Below are positions 45,936-54,459 of a stretch of 64,000 nucleotides of DNA, one piece after another; the stretch's first letter is position 1, and each line of letters begins with the position of its first letter. The notes below the pieces were generated by a model that was not told the DNA's origin, searched no databases, and was given only the letters and a program-made list of their open reading frames with translations. The position numbers and the translations under genes are program-made. This DNA is from CALBJU01 sp965247125 (GTDB lineage: Bacteria > Bacteroidota > Rhodothermia > Rhodothermales > UBA10348). The DNA lies in contig CBDFGO010000003.1 in NCBI GenBank assembly GCA_965247125.1, positions 1,426,001 to 1,490,000 on the forward strand, written 5' to 3'.

Positions 45936-46829
45936 TTATTCTAGGGAAAAGCCGGCGTTCAGGGCCGCCTCATCATCAAGTTCGAAAATAAAACTATCAT
46001 AGTACCCTCCGCTCACGAAGCCGAAGCCGTTCGTCACATTCGAAAACGTACCAGGTTGAACGAGTAACTCCGAATCGAAAACTCCGATTGGACTCTCCCA
46101 CTCTTCTGACACTACGAACGCATTAACTTCAATCTCGTCCAGTATTACAGGAGTTCTTCCTGGCTGAACCTGCAGGGCTGTAAAGATAGCTCCAATATCA
46201 TCCGAGGGAAGTATAGTCACGGTCCAGGTACCGTCAGTGTTTTCTTCTACTCGACCACTCTTTAAAACCACCCGAACGGTCGTAGTGTCACTCCCATCAG
46301 GGAACGGCACTTTTACCGCGTAGGTTACTCTTGTATTGATGATTCTTGGCGCATCAGACCAGGTCAATCGAACCACCACACTTCGAAGTGCGGAAAACAC
46401 ATCTTTAATCTCTGCCTGCCCCTCTGGCGGTACGCTGAAATCTACCGTCGAGCCGTCTCCATCAGAATTTGTCACCGTAAGTGTATAGGGTGTATCGTGA
46501 TCTGGCCGGAACCTCGCGTAAAAAATATGACCAATCCGTTCGTTGTAAAACGTGACTATGGAATCACGCCAGACGATCGATTCGCCAGTCCCCCGGTTGA
46601 TCGACGTTACAAAAGCATCCAGGGGTTGATCGATGGCCGGCTCGAGAACCCCGTCTATCGAGTACACCCGAACGGCTTGCAGATCCTCGCGAGGGTTCAG
46701 AAAACCATACATTGAAAAGACCTCGTCCGTTTCAAGTACAGGATTGACGCCCTCTTCACATCCGGCCGTCATGAACAGAAGAATCAGAATCCATAGTCCA
46801 CTGATCGCTATTGGGAGTCGCCCTTTCAT
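45936..46829 (-). CDS. DUF4249-type outer-membrane-associated lipoprotein
   Basis: A 297-residue lipoprotein. The signal peptide and lipobox are clear (LWILILLFMTAGC, acylation at Cys24) followed by EE, and the mature part is beta-sandwich-like (DEVFSMYGFLNPREDLQAVRVY; YTLTVTNSDGDGSTVDFSVPP). Position directly after a TonB receptor and this fold pattern match DUF4249 proteins of Bacteroidota, which are presumed surface lids or ligand handlers of the receptor. Its ATG overlaps the receptor's stop (46826-46829), so they are translationally coupled. The DUF4249 label is from context and fold outline; exact family membership should be confirmed by profile search. Confidence 0.7.
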   Translation of the reverse strand: MKGRLPIAISGLWILILLFMTAGCEEGVNPVLETDEVFSMYGFLNPREDLQAVRVYSIDGVLEPAIDQPLDAFVTSINRGTGESIVWRDSIVTFYNERIGHIFYARFRPDHDTPYTLTVTNSDGDGSTVDFSVPPEGQAEIKDVFSALRSVVVRLTWSDAPRIINTRVTYAVKVPFPDGSDTTTVRVVLKSGRVEENTDGTWTVTILPSDDIGAIFTALQVQPGRTPVILDEIEVNAFVVSEEWESPIGVFDSELLVQPGTFSNVTNGFGFVSGGYYDSFIFELDDEAALNAGFSLE

Positions 46830-49105
46830 TCGAATTCGATCTTGACCCCGAAGGTCGGAATTAATGGCAATTGATCCACTCTTCTGAGAGTGAACACGTC
46901 CAAATAGAAAAGATTCCGCCGATCGTACGCATTGATGAGCCCGACGAGGGCCGTCAGTTGAGCTCTCCCTGGCAGATCATACTGCCGCTGCAAAGTTACG
47001 TCCAGGCGATGATAAGTTGGGAGAAGCCCGTTATATGGCTCCTCATAGATGACCCGTCGATTTCCGGCATCCGTGAACACGTCCAGGTTACCATCTACCA
47101 ACAGGAATCCATCAAAACCCAGTGCACGGTTGTATGGTAATCCAGAGCCGTACTGCCAGCGCACATTAACGTCGAACGGTCTGAAGTCGAACGAAGCTAC
47201 GACGTTTAATTGATGCCTTCTATCGTGGGCTGGCCGGAAGTCCAGCGAATTCTGACCGTACCAGAGTTCGATCCCTTCCTGTTTCGCGGTATACCGGACT
47301 GCAGAAAGACCATATGTAACGAATCCTGAAAACGTGTTCTTTCGATATTCGAGCCTTAGATCTCCCCCGAATACGCGCCCATCAGCCGACTGAATGCGAG
47401 TCGTGAAGCGAGGGAATGCGGTCCATTCTGGAATGAACAGATTATTCAGTTTTTTGGCATAGCCCTCGATGCTTATCTCAGTCGACTGACTCAATGAGCG
47501 GCGGTATCCAAGAATCACATGGAGCGCCTCGGGTACCTTCCGTTCGTACGGGCTCGAGGTCCAGGCTGTAAAGACGCCAGCGGCATCTCGGCGGTCGGCC
47601 AGTCCGACGATCTCCTGGTGAAATGATCCCAGCGCAAACGTGTACTCATCCCTGTCATTGGTTTTAACAGCTCGGAGACGTGGCTCGAGGAATCCGCTGT
47701 TTTTACTTGGGAAAGAATGGATCCGAAGCCCCATTCTGATCTGCCATCCATTGTAGGTTCTTATTTCAGGCTCGACATAGATCCCCACCTCCGTAGCGTA
47801 CTCCTTTCGGTCATTGAGCCCCTGAAAAATCCCATCGAGGCTACTCTGAAGCTCCAGAGTTCGTGCAAAAAGACCCCATTTGATCTCAGCATTTCGCTTG
47901 AAGTGGGTGACATTCACGTTGGTGTTGAGACTCGACAACTTGGAGAACCGAACACTCTCGTCTGATCCACTCTGGGACGTCTTGAGTCTTGATCCCGATA
48001 TGACGAACTCGGCCATCACGGGAAACGCCCTCGGAAACACGAAGTAGCGAACACTGGCAGAACGATTCTTCCATTGAATAATCTGCTCGGACTGAAACTC
48101 ATTCCCTTCAAATACGGAGCCCTTGTCATTTGTCCTCAGAAGGGACACGGAAATTTGAGAATTCGAGTTGACGAAGCCGTGTACTTTGGCAAACAGATCG
48201 TCGAACTCAAAAGGCAGGTCATCATTTACAAGGTGGGAAGCACCCTCCTTGATAACCGATGTTCTGTAGCTGACCAGAAATGATAAAACATCGTTCACCA
48301 CTGGTCCCTCGAGAGAAAATCCGGACACAAAAGGCGCAACCGAGCCCGTTCCGGCATATTTTCGCTTGTCACCGTTCCTACTCGTAACGTCAATGACGGA
48401 GGATAGTCGACCGCCATACTGGCTGGTGTACCCCCCTGCGAAAACATTTACTTCCTTCAGAATTTCAGACGGGAATGAGGAGAAAAATCCGAGGATGTGA
48501 AAGGGTTGATACACCCACATTCCGTCAAGCATCACGAGATTCTGCCAGGGTTCTCCACCTCGGATGAACAACTGTCCCCCCCGATCACCAAGCGAGACTA
48601 TTCCCGGAAGGGTTGTCAGAAAATTTACCAGATCCCCAGATACATCCGGTGAAGGGATCCTGTCGACATCAGCCGGTCTGATGGTAGTCTGACCGGCCAG
48701 GACGCGAGTAATGCCCGCTCCCCTGTCTCCCTCGACGATAACTTCTCCAAGTTCCGTCTCCGCCACTTCGAGGACCAGGTTGATGATCAGCCTATCGTTT
48801 CGCCCAATCTGCAGGGTTTCGGAATACGTTGCAAATCCCACGAATGTCGCTCGCAGGATGTACGTCCCCGCCATGAGTTGGGGTAGGGCGTATATCCCGT
48901 CGGATCCAGACACGGCGCCTGTTATTAGTGAATCGCTCTGAAACAGGACGATGTTGACGCCAGGAATGGATTCCCCGTCGCTCGCTGCGACGACCGTCCC
49001 TCGAACAATTGACTGTTGCGCGTGGGCGCTCAACCCCGTTAGCGATGCGAACATGCCCACGAGCACGATCGATTTGATGGCCCTTGATATTAGATTCCCA
49101 CGCAT
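46826..49105 (-). CDS. TonB-dependent receptor with carboxypeptidase-regulatory-like N-domain
   Basis: A 759-residue outer-membrane receptor. In order: signal peptide ending AHA-QQ (about residue 29), a carboxypeptidase-regulatory-like beta domain (IVRGTVVAASDGESIPGVNIVLFQSD ... YILRATFVGFATYSETLQI, about 32-115), a plug with DVSGDLVNFLTTLPGIVSLGDRGGQLFIRGGEPWQNLVMLDG (about 150-205) and the YTSQYGGRLSSVIDVTS motif, and a beta-barrel ending GVKIEFE with a terminal phenylalanine. The N-domain and the partner lipoprotein are the Bacteroidota style, though the plug is not of the SusC kind. Ligand unknown. It starts 6 bp after the stop of the upstream GWxTD gene, in one operon. Confidence 0.9.
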   Translation of the reverse strand: MRGNLISRAIKSIVLVGMFASLTGLSAHAQQSIVRGTVVAASDGESIPGVNIVLFQSDSLITGAVSGSDGIYALPQLMAGTYILRATFVGFATYSETLQIGRNDRLIINLVLEVAETELGEVIVEGDRGAGITRVLAGQTTIRPADVDRIPSPDVSGDLVNFLTTLPGIVSLGDRGGQLFIRGGEPWQNLVMLDGMWVYQPFHILGFFSSFPSEILKEVNVFAGGYTSQYGGRLSSVIDVTSRNGDKRKYAGTGSVAPFVSGFSLEGPVVNDVLSFLVSYRTSVIKEGASHLVNDDLPFEFDDLFAKVHGFVNSNSQISVSLLRTNDKGSVFEGNEFQSEQIIQWKNRSASVRYFVFPRAFPVMAEFVISGSRLKTSQSGSDESVRFSKLSSLNTNVNVTHFKRNAEIKWGLFARTLELQSSLDGIFQGLNDRKEYATEVGIYVEPEIRTYNGWQIRMGLRIHSFPSKNSGFLEPRLRAVKTNDRDEYTFALGSFHQEIVGLADRRDAAGVFTAWTSSPYERKVPEALHVILGYRRSLSQSTEISIEGYAKKLNNLFIPEWTAFPRFTTRIQSADGRVFGGDLRLEYRKNTFSGFVTYGLSAVRYTAKQEGIELWYGQNSLDFRPAHDRRHQLNVVASFDFRPFDVNVRWQYGSGLPYNRALGFDGFLLVDGNLDVFTDAGNRRVIYEEPYNGLLPTYHRLDVTLQRQYDLPGRAQLTALVGLINAYDRRNLFYLDVFTLRRVDQLPLIPTFGVKIEFE

Positions 49106-49110
49106 CGCAA

Positions 49111-51264
49111 CTATTCTATGACAATCTGACGACTGACCACTACCTGCTTTCCAGTTCTCTGCTCGGTGATTTTGAGCGCAAGCACGTAAGTACCGGGATC
49201 CACCGAATCCGTTTCGACGATGAGATATCGGGCATGAGATTTCTCACTAACCTCATCGAGGAATTCGACCGAAACGGCCGCCTCTTCACGGCGACCGAAA
49301 ATCCGACCTAGCAGCGGCTCAATATCTCGGGCTCTCCTCCCGGAAACCAGCGCCGCCTGAATGGAGAGCATCGTTTCAGGATTTGCAGCCGTGACGTCTA
49401 TTCCATATATCTCGAAGTACAGATAGATCGGGTCGCCCGCGGAGTATCCGGCATCTGATCTGGGAAATATCAGATGATCGCGCCGAACGAACGATCCGGG
49501 TTGGTGAATACCTCCCGCACCATCAATCTCCTCTACAAGATCTGCGAGGAGAAGATCACTCGCTCCGAAATCTTCGTCACTCGCCTGCTCATCGATGTCA
49601 AACCTGTAGACACTCGTTGCCCCAAAGCCCTGGGCCTCAATCGAAACTTGTCGTCCCCTGAAGTCGGTTTCGAAGTGTACCAGTGCAGCAGTACAGCTTG
49701 ATGTCGCATAAAATTTGTGAATCAGAGCTTCAGCGGGCACTGGTGCATTCACTTCCCGGTCATAAACGTACAGACGATCCTGTGTGGAAAAGCGGTTCCG
49801 GGTCGTGCAAACGGGGATAACAACTTCTCGCGAGTGATCATTTCTGAACACTGACGGGAACGCTTCCATAGCCACCACACGAGACTGATCTTCTTGGGTT
49901 CGATTGGGATCGTCTCGAAAATACTCCTTGGCCAGGAGTACATAATCTTTTATCAAATTTGTATTTCTCGCACCCTGATACGCCCTTGAAGAGGGAGAGT
50001 AAAAGATCAATTGGTCCGCTTTGGCCATGTCAAAAAACAACCAGGAGCGGTAACCGTAGTGCATCAAGGCATATCGATTTTTATCGTCTTGAAACTGCGC
50101 TGTCACGTGAGGCCAACCGTATCTAACGACTACTCGTCCTGGTTCAGTTTCCCATCCTCTTCTCCCTTTTCGCGGTCTTCCCCAAATCAGATCCGCATAT
50201 ACAACCCGAGCTTGATGTTCGATAATCCTTTCGTTCGAGGCTGAACTCCAGAGTGGATTTTGACGTATCCAAAAATCAGTTACCAGCGTATCTGTCAGCA
50301 CACCATAGTCGTCCTCATTTGTGGTGCTAACTATAGTTTTGGGATCCAGATAGATTAGTCGATCCACGTCTGACATGAGATCCAGCCCTTTCTCGAACTG
50401 GATCCCGGCTTCGGACAAATTTCCCTGCCGATACAATGCCAGTCCAAGAAACAGGTAACCATTTACCCGTTCCGGGAAATCTCGGATGTATTCTTCGGCC
50501 ACAATACGGCCCATTTCATACCGCTCTGCTCTTTGAGTTGCTTCCATCAGATTGCGCAGCGCTTCAGCGCGAAGTGGCCCCGAAATCGTTGCACGAAGGA
50601 GATACATTATGGCCTCATTCGCCACTTCGTCTTCCTTCTCATCATCCCGAACCACATGAACTGCGGCCTCCCCCTTTCGTCTAAATACGAATACCACGCC
50701 TCCGTCTTTCAATTCAATCTCGACTGATTCCAGTATTCCGTCGAGTCCGACTCCTGTCGGTCGTCCGATGGGAAAACGCACGGCTCCGTCCAGATCTCTC
50801 AAGTCTTCCAAACGAAGAATTCCAGCGACCAGGTTGGCGATGGGATTCAGAGGATCGTCCGCCAGTAGTTTCCTCGACCGTTTAATCTGGAGCGTCCCTT
50901 TAACCGCTTGAAGGAATCTGTCACCATATCGGTGCTCTCTCCACAATTCAAGGGATTCGATGGGCGCAGTATTTCTGATCTTCCGTGGAAGTCTCCTCAA
51001 CAACCGCTGCGCGCTCAAAGGGTCAGGATTCGGACCGAACAAGTGAAACGTCGCCATGAGAGTGAGTCCCTCTTCGTCTTTGGGCCACCTATTCAGAATC
51101 TCCTGTGCCTGAATCTCCACTGTCGCATAATCGTGTCGGGCGAGGGCACTTCTGGCAATTTCAATTCGCTCGGTCCTCGTGAGTGATTGCGCCGTCACGG
51201 GTTTACACGAATACAGCAGGACAAGTGCCAGGCACGCGCGCACGATAGTTCGAGAGGCCTTCAA
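49111..51264 (-). CDS. GWxTD-domain TPR protein (smaller copy)
   Basis: A 717-residue exported protein related to the 812-residue one at 43485. The N-terminus (ACLALVLLYSCKPVTAQS) can be read as a signal peptide cleaved after TAQ or as a lipoprotein signal with Cys20. TPR-like segments lie at about 28-75 and 260-310 (LFLGLALYRQGNLSEAGIQFEKGLDLM). The GWxTD-type domain is at about 360-430 (SNERIIEHQARVVYADLIWG, then RRGWETEPGRVVVRYGWPHV). A beta-rich C-terminal half follows. The only start in frame with a full signal is TTG at 51264. It is the first gene of the operon and both copies share the ERxIEHxAR...YADL and GWxTxxG...RYG signatures, so they arose by duplication. Confidence 0.8.
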   Translation of the reverse strand: MKASRTIVRACLALVLLYSCKPVTAQSLTRTERIEIARSALARHDYATVEIQAQEILNRWPKDEEGLTLMATFHLFGPNPDPLSAQRLLRRLPRKIRNTAPIESLELWREHRYGDRFLQAVKGTLQIKRSRKLLADDPLNPIANLVAGILRLEDLRDLDGAVRFPIGRPTGVGLDGILESVEIELKDGGVVFVFRRKGEAAVHVVRDDEKEDEVANEAIMYLLRATISGPLRAEALRNLMEATQRAERYEMGRIVAEEYIRDFPERVNGYLFLGLALYRQGNLSEAGIQFEKGLDLMSDVDRLIYLDPKTIVSTTNEDDYGVLTDTLVTDFWIRQNPLWSSASNERIIEHQARVVYADLIWGRPRKGRRGWETEPGRVVVRYGWPHVTAQFQDDKNRYALMHYGYRSWLFFDMAKADQLIFYSPSSRAYQGARNTNLIKDYVLLAKEYFRDDPNRTQEDQSRVVAMEAFPSVFRNDHSREVVIPVCTTRNRFSTQDRLYVYDREVNAPVPAEALIHKFYATSSCTAALVHFETDFRGRQVSIEAQGFGATSVYRFDIDEQASDEDFGASDLLLADLVEEIDGAGGIHQPGSFVRRDHLIFPRSDAGYSAGDPIYLYFEIYGIDVTAANPETMLSIQAALVSGRRARDIEPLLGRIFGRREEAAVSVEFLDEVSEKSHARYLIVETDSVDPGTYVLALKITEQRTGKQVVVSRQIVIE

Positions 51265-51367
51265 GAGATAGGGCGGAAAGTTTCACAGATGACCAAGGTA
51301 GGACCAAAAGATTTCGCTTTCATAGACAGGGCAGCGATTTCGCCCCGTCAAGACGCGATCACGTCAC

Positions 51368-51835
51368 TTACGAATCGAGAGTTCGTCTGACATCAACCCG
51401 TTGCATTCTCCTCTTTGAGTCCCTCTCCGCGATATCAGCTCGTTTGTCGTAGAGTTTCTTCCCCTTTCCAAGACCAATCTCCAGTTTCGCCCGTCCCTTT
51501 TTAAAGTAAATTTTTAGGGGCACCAGCGTGTACCCCTTCTGGGCAGCGGCCTTCTCCAGTTTCGCAATCTCGCGTTTATGTAGTAGAAGTTTTCTCGGTC
51601 TGACCGGATTATGATTTGCCAGGTTGCCGTGATCATAGGGAGCAATGTGGCACTGACGAAGAATCATTTCGCCCTGTTCGACGACACAAAATGCCTCTCT
51701 GAGATTGGCATTTCCTGCCCGGAGTGATTTCACCTCAGTTCCGTTCAGGACGAGTCCCGCCTCGACCCGATCTTCGATGCGATACTCATGGGTCGCTTTT
51801 CGATTCGAGGCTACTATTTTTATCTGATCAGGCAT
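51368..51835 (-). CDS. smpB: SsrA-binding protein SmpB
   Basis: A 155-residue RNA-binding protein needed for tmRNA trans-translation of stalled ribosomes. Seen: NRKATHEYRIEDRVEAGLVLNGTEVKSLRAG, EMILRQCHIAPYDHGN, RPRKLLLHKREI and the C-terminal GKGKKLYDKRADIAERDSKR, which covers the whole OB fold and the start of the basic tail that probes the mRNA channel. The start ATG overlaps the stop of the mqnA-like gene (TGATG at 51833-51837), so translation is coupled. The tmRNA gene itself (ssrA) is not in the window. Confidence 0.98.
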   Translation of the reverse strand: MPDQIKIVASNRKATHEYRIEDRVEAGLVLNGTEVKSLRAGNANLREAFCVVEQGEMILRQCHIAPYDHGNLANHNPVRPRKLLLHKREIAKLEKAAAQKGYTLVPLKIYFKKGRAKLEIGLGKGKKLYDKRADIAERDSKRRMQRVDVRRTLDS

Positions 51836-52626
51836 CAGCTTGGTTTCTCTCCCGCCGCTTCGTCCGGTAGGCTTGCGAAGACTACTGGCTGAAGGTCGGT
51901 AGTGGCTCCAACATAATACAAGTGCTCCGACAATTCGACGAGGCTGGCGACGGCCAGGTCGTCCAGTCTCAACCGTAGATCATTCAAAAAATAGGATTCC
52001 ATCACCACATCATCTTTCCATCTGGAGACCAATCCGACGCGATTCAAATCTATGGAGATGACGGCGTCGCGAATGGCCTCGATCGTGGCAGAGTCCGCTT
52101 CGCCTTTCCGCATCGCGAAAAGAGCCCATACAAACGGATAATTTGCCATCTCAAACCATTCTTGACCCAGATCAAGGAGTATGGAATCCTTAACGGCTTC
52201 CACGTCCCCGCCATCTTCGACGGACAGAATCTCGTAATCCCGCATTCCTGCCGGCATCTCGTCCTGCTCGCTCAGCGCCGCGCTTATCCCGTAGTGCTCC
52301 TTCAAGACAATGGCCGACAGAAGAGCAGAAAGCTTGCCTTCTTCGCTATGAAGGATTTTGAGCTCTTTTACACTCAATCCCGTCTCGACCTTCAACCAGG
52401 CGAACGGATTGTTCCACGATGATATCGCAACTGCCGGTAGAAGATCGAACTCGTCGGAGGAAGAGAATGCGACGTCAGTCGGGATTAGAGCCACATCAGT
52501 GAGTCCCGACTTCAGGTCTGCCAGGACTTGATCTCTTGGTGCGCCCGATACAGAATCGCCGAACGCATCCTTCAGCCCCTCAAGAACAGGGGCCGTCACG
52601 GGGTTATTCCAAATGGTTAATCGCAT
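51835..52626 (-). CDS. MqnA-family (chorismate dehydratase-like) protein
   Basis: A 263-residue periplasmic-binding-protein-fold protein. The second half has the MqnA pattern, LLDLGQEWFEMANYPFVWALFAMRKG, seen in chorismate dehydratase of the futalosine menaquinone route, and residues 37-85 (LADLKSGLTDVALIPTDVA) match the substrate-lobe region. The N-terminal motif that normally reads Y-x-N-x-x-P is replaced by WNNPVTAPVLEGL, and some catalytic positions may be altered, so it could be a diverged homologue with another ligand. No signal peptide is present, as in MqnA. Coupled to smpB. No other futalosine gene is in the window. Confidence 0.65.
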   Translation of the reverse strand: MRLTIWNNPVTAPVLEGLKDAFGDSVSGAPRDQVLADLKSGLTDVALIPTDVAFSSSDEFDLLPAVAISSWNNPFAWLKVETGLSVKELKILHSEEGKLSALLSAIVLKEHYGISAALSEQDEMPAGMRDYEILSVEDGGDVEAVKDSILLDLGQEWFEMANYPFVWALFAMRKGEADSATIEAIRDAVISIDLNRVGLVSRWKDDVVMESYFLNDLRLRLDDLAVASLVELSEHLYYVGATTDLQPVVFASLPDEAAGEKPS

Positions 52627-52658
52627 TTAGGAAGATCGTTTTTTTTACCAATATCATT

Positions 52659-52690
52659 CGGGCCGTCAGCAAAAATTCGCCGACGGCCCG
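52659..52690 (-). terminator. Probable terminator after the rplS operon
   Basis: A perfect 9-bp stem (CGGGCCGTC 52659-52667 with GACGGCCCG 52682-52690, 14-nt loop) lies about 110 bp past the rplS stop on the minus strand, ahead of the mqnA-like gene. There is no T-run after it in that direction, so it may be an unconventional terminator or an RNA processing/stability stem. Confidence 0.45.
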
Positions 52691-52796
52691 ATAATCACAT
52701 AGTCAACATCTTCAATATCGTCGGCAGTCACTCCGCTCCACACGTGGCCATGGGATTCATCGCCCCAGAGACCCAACGCATTACGAAATAGATCTT

Positions 52797-53147
52797 CTAG
52801 CGACGGCGTTCTTTGATGCGAGCAGCCTTTCCGCGGCGATCGCGGAGGTAGTACAGCTTCGCGCGACGCACGCTGCCATGCCGGATCACTTCAATTTTGG
52901 CCAGTTTCGGTGAATACAGGGGGAACACACGTTCAACACCTACACCGTTCGAGACCTTTCGGACCATGAAAGTTCTGCGTGCACCAGAGCCCTTGAACGC
53001 AATTACCACTCCCTGATATTGCTGAATACGTTCTTTCTCACCTTCGACGACACGAACGTGTACGTTTACGGTGTCTCCAGAATCAAATTCAGGAAGGTTT
53101 TCGTGCGTTTGTGACGCTTCAATCAAGTTCATCAAGTCGGTCGCCAT
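52797..53147 (-). CDS. rplS: 50S ribosomal protein L19
   Basis: A 116-residue ribosomal protein at the 30S-50S interface. Seen: NLPEFDSGDTVNVHVRVVEGEKERIQQYQGVVIAFKGSGARRTFMVRKVSNGVGVERVFPLYSP, the complete family domain, and the basic C-terminus (RAKLYYLRDRRGKAARIKERRR). It is the last gene of the ffh-rpsP-rimM-trmD-rplS run, the common bacterial order. The stop lies 110 bp before the probable terminator. Nothing unusual. Confidence 0.99.
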   Translation of the reverse strand: MATDLMNLIEASQTHENLPEFDSGDTVNVHVRVVEGEKERIQQYQGVVIAFKGSGARRTFMVRKVSNGVGVERVFPLYSPKLAKIEVIRHGSVRRAKLYYLRDRRGKAARIKERRR

Positions 53148-53190
53148 TGCGTACCTCGTTCAATCAATAAGTTGTTATCAAATCAAATCG

Positions 53191-53892
53191 TCAGTCGGAT
53201 TGCTCCTTCTCCTCTCCTTCGAGAAGATCGGGGCGTCGCTGCCTGGTTTTTCGGATCCGCTCTTCATCCCTCCATTCATCGATGCGTCGATGATCCCCGC
53301 ATGTCAAGACTTCCGGAACGAGCATTGCTCGAAAATCTGCTGGCCTTGTATAGACCGGCGCGTCGAGCAGACCATCCTGAAAAGAATCCGTCAGCGCTGA
53401 TGATGAATCACCCAGAACGCCGGGTAGTAATCGAGCAATCGCGTCAACAAGAACCATTGCGGGTAGTTCCCCTCCACTGAGGACGTAATCTCCAATGGAA
53501 TATTCCCTCGTGATCAACGAATCCCGGACCCGCTGATCCACCCCTTTGTAATGACCTGCGAGGAGTACTAACCTCCTTTTCATGGAGAGATCGTTGGCGA
53601 TAGCTTGCGTAAACAATTCACCATCCGGTGTCAGAAAAACAATCTCATCGATTGCCTCTCCCGACTCCCTGAGCTCCTCAATACAAGCAAAAATAGGTTC
53701 CGGCTTCAGAACCATCCCGGCCCCGCCGCCGAACGGATAGTCATCCACCTTTCGATGTTTATCCGTAGCGTAAGCGCGAAGATCATGGATTCGGAGATCT
53801 AGTAACCCCTTGCCCTGGGCCCGACCGGGAATACTTGTTTCCAGGGGACCCTTGACGATGTCTGGCAATGCTGTTACTAAATCAATACGCAT
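53191..53892 (-). CDS. trmD: tRNA (guanine37-N1)-methyltransferase
   Basis: SAM-dependent SPOUT methyltransferase forming m1G37 next to the anticodon and preventing +1 frameshifts. Seen in 233 residues: RIDLVTALPDIV, FGGGAGMVLKPEPIF, VLLAGHYKGVDQRV, and the trefoil-knot motif YSIGDYVLSGGELPAMVLVDAIARLLPGVLG, followed by PADFRAMLVPEVLTCGDH. The ATG at 53892 starts the usual first strand; the frame is open 11 codons further but those overlap rimM without conservation. The start lies 16 bp after the rimM stop. Confidence 0.98.
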   Translation of the reverse strand: MRIDLVTALPDIVKGPLETSIPGRAQGKGLLDLRIHDLRAYATDKHRKVDDYPFGGGAGMVLKPEPIFACIEELRESGEAIDEIVFLTPDGELFTQAIANDLSMKRRLVLLAGHYKGVDQRVRDSLITREYSIGDYVLSGGELPAMVLVDAIARLLPGVLGDSSSALTDSFQDGLLDAPVYTRPADFRAMLVPEVLTCGDHRRIDEWRDEERIRKTRQRRPDLLEGEEKEQSD

Positions 53893-53908
53893 GGCGGTTC
53901 GCGGCGAA

Positions 53909-54439
53909 CTAGAGTAAACCCTCAACAGGATCGATCAAGACGTGTCTTGAGTTCAAATCCAGTTCTACGATGAATTCCTCCACCATCGGAATCATTACCT
54001 CAGCACCCGATTGTTTTCGGATCAGAATGATATTCTGGCCCTTGCCCTCGATTACATCGATAACCGTTCCCAGATTGGATTCTTCTCTGGTCGAGACCGA
54101 AAGCCCCACAAGTTCGCTGAAGTAATATTCGCCCTCTTCAAGAGGAGGCAAATCACGCTCATCTGCAAAGACCCTCAGTTTGTTGAGTTTCTCAGCAGCT
54201 TCGCGGCTCGTGATGCCGACGAGTTCCAACAGTACGGTAATACCGTATTTGGAGGTCTGCAACCTGACTGACAATATGTCAAAGGACAATGTTGATGCTT
54301 CATCAGCACCTACATATATAGTTTTCAGTAACTGAAAACGTTCAGGATCATCCGTTTCCGGTGCAACCTTGATTTCGCCCATTACTCCGTGCGGTCGCAC
54401 GATGCGACCCATCTCTCGAAGGGTCTCAGGGCTCTTCAT
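53909..54439 (-). CDS. rimM: Ribosome maturation factor RimM
   Basis: A 176-residue 30S assembly factor that binds S19 and helps shape the 16S 3' domain. An N-terminal RimM barrel (MGRIVRPHGVMGEIKVAPETDDPERF) and a C-terminal PRC barrel (YYFSELVGLSVSTREESNLGTVIDVIEGKGQNIILIRKQSG) are both seen, ending EFIVELDLNSRHVLIDPVEGLL. Order between rpsP and trmD is the standard one. The start ATG at 54439 is 20 bp past the rpsP stop. Confidence 0.98.
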   Translation of the reverse strand: MKSPETLREMGRIVRPHGVMGEIKVAPETDDPERFQLLKTIYVGADEASTLSFDILSVRLQTSKYGITVLLELVGITSREAAEKLNKLRVFADERDLPPLEEGEYYFSELVGLSVSTREESNLGTVIDVIEGKGQNIILIRKQSGAEVMIPMVEEFIVELDLNSRHVLIDPVEGLL

Positions 54440-54459
54440 GACGTTATCGGAATGGGTGA

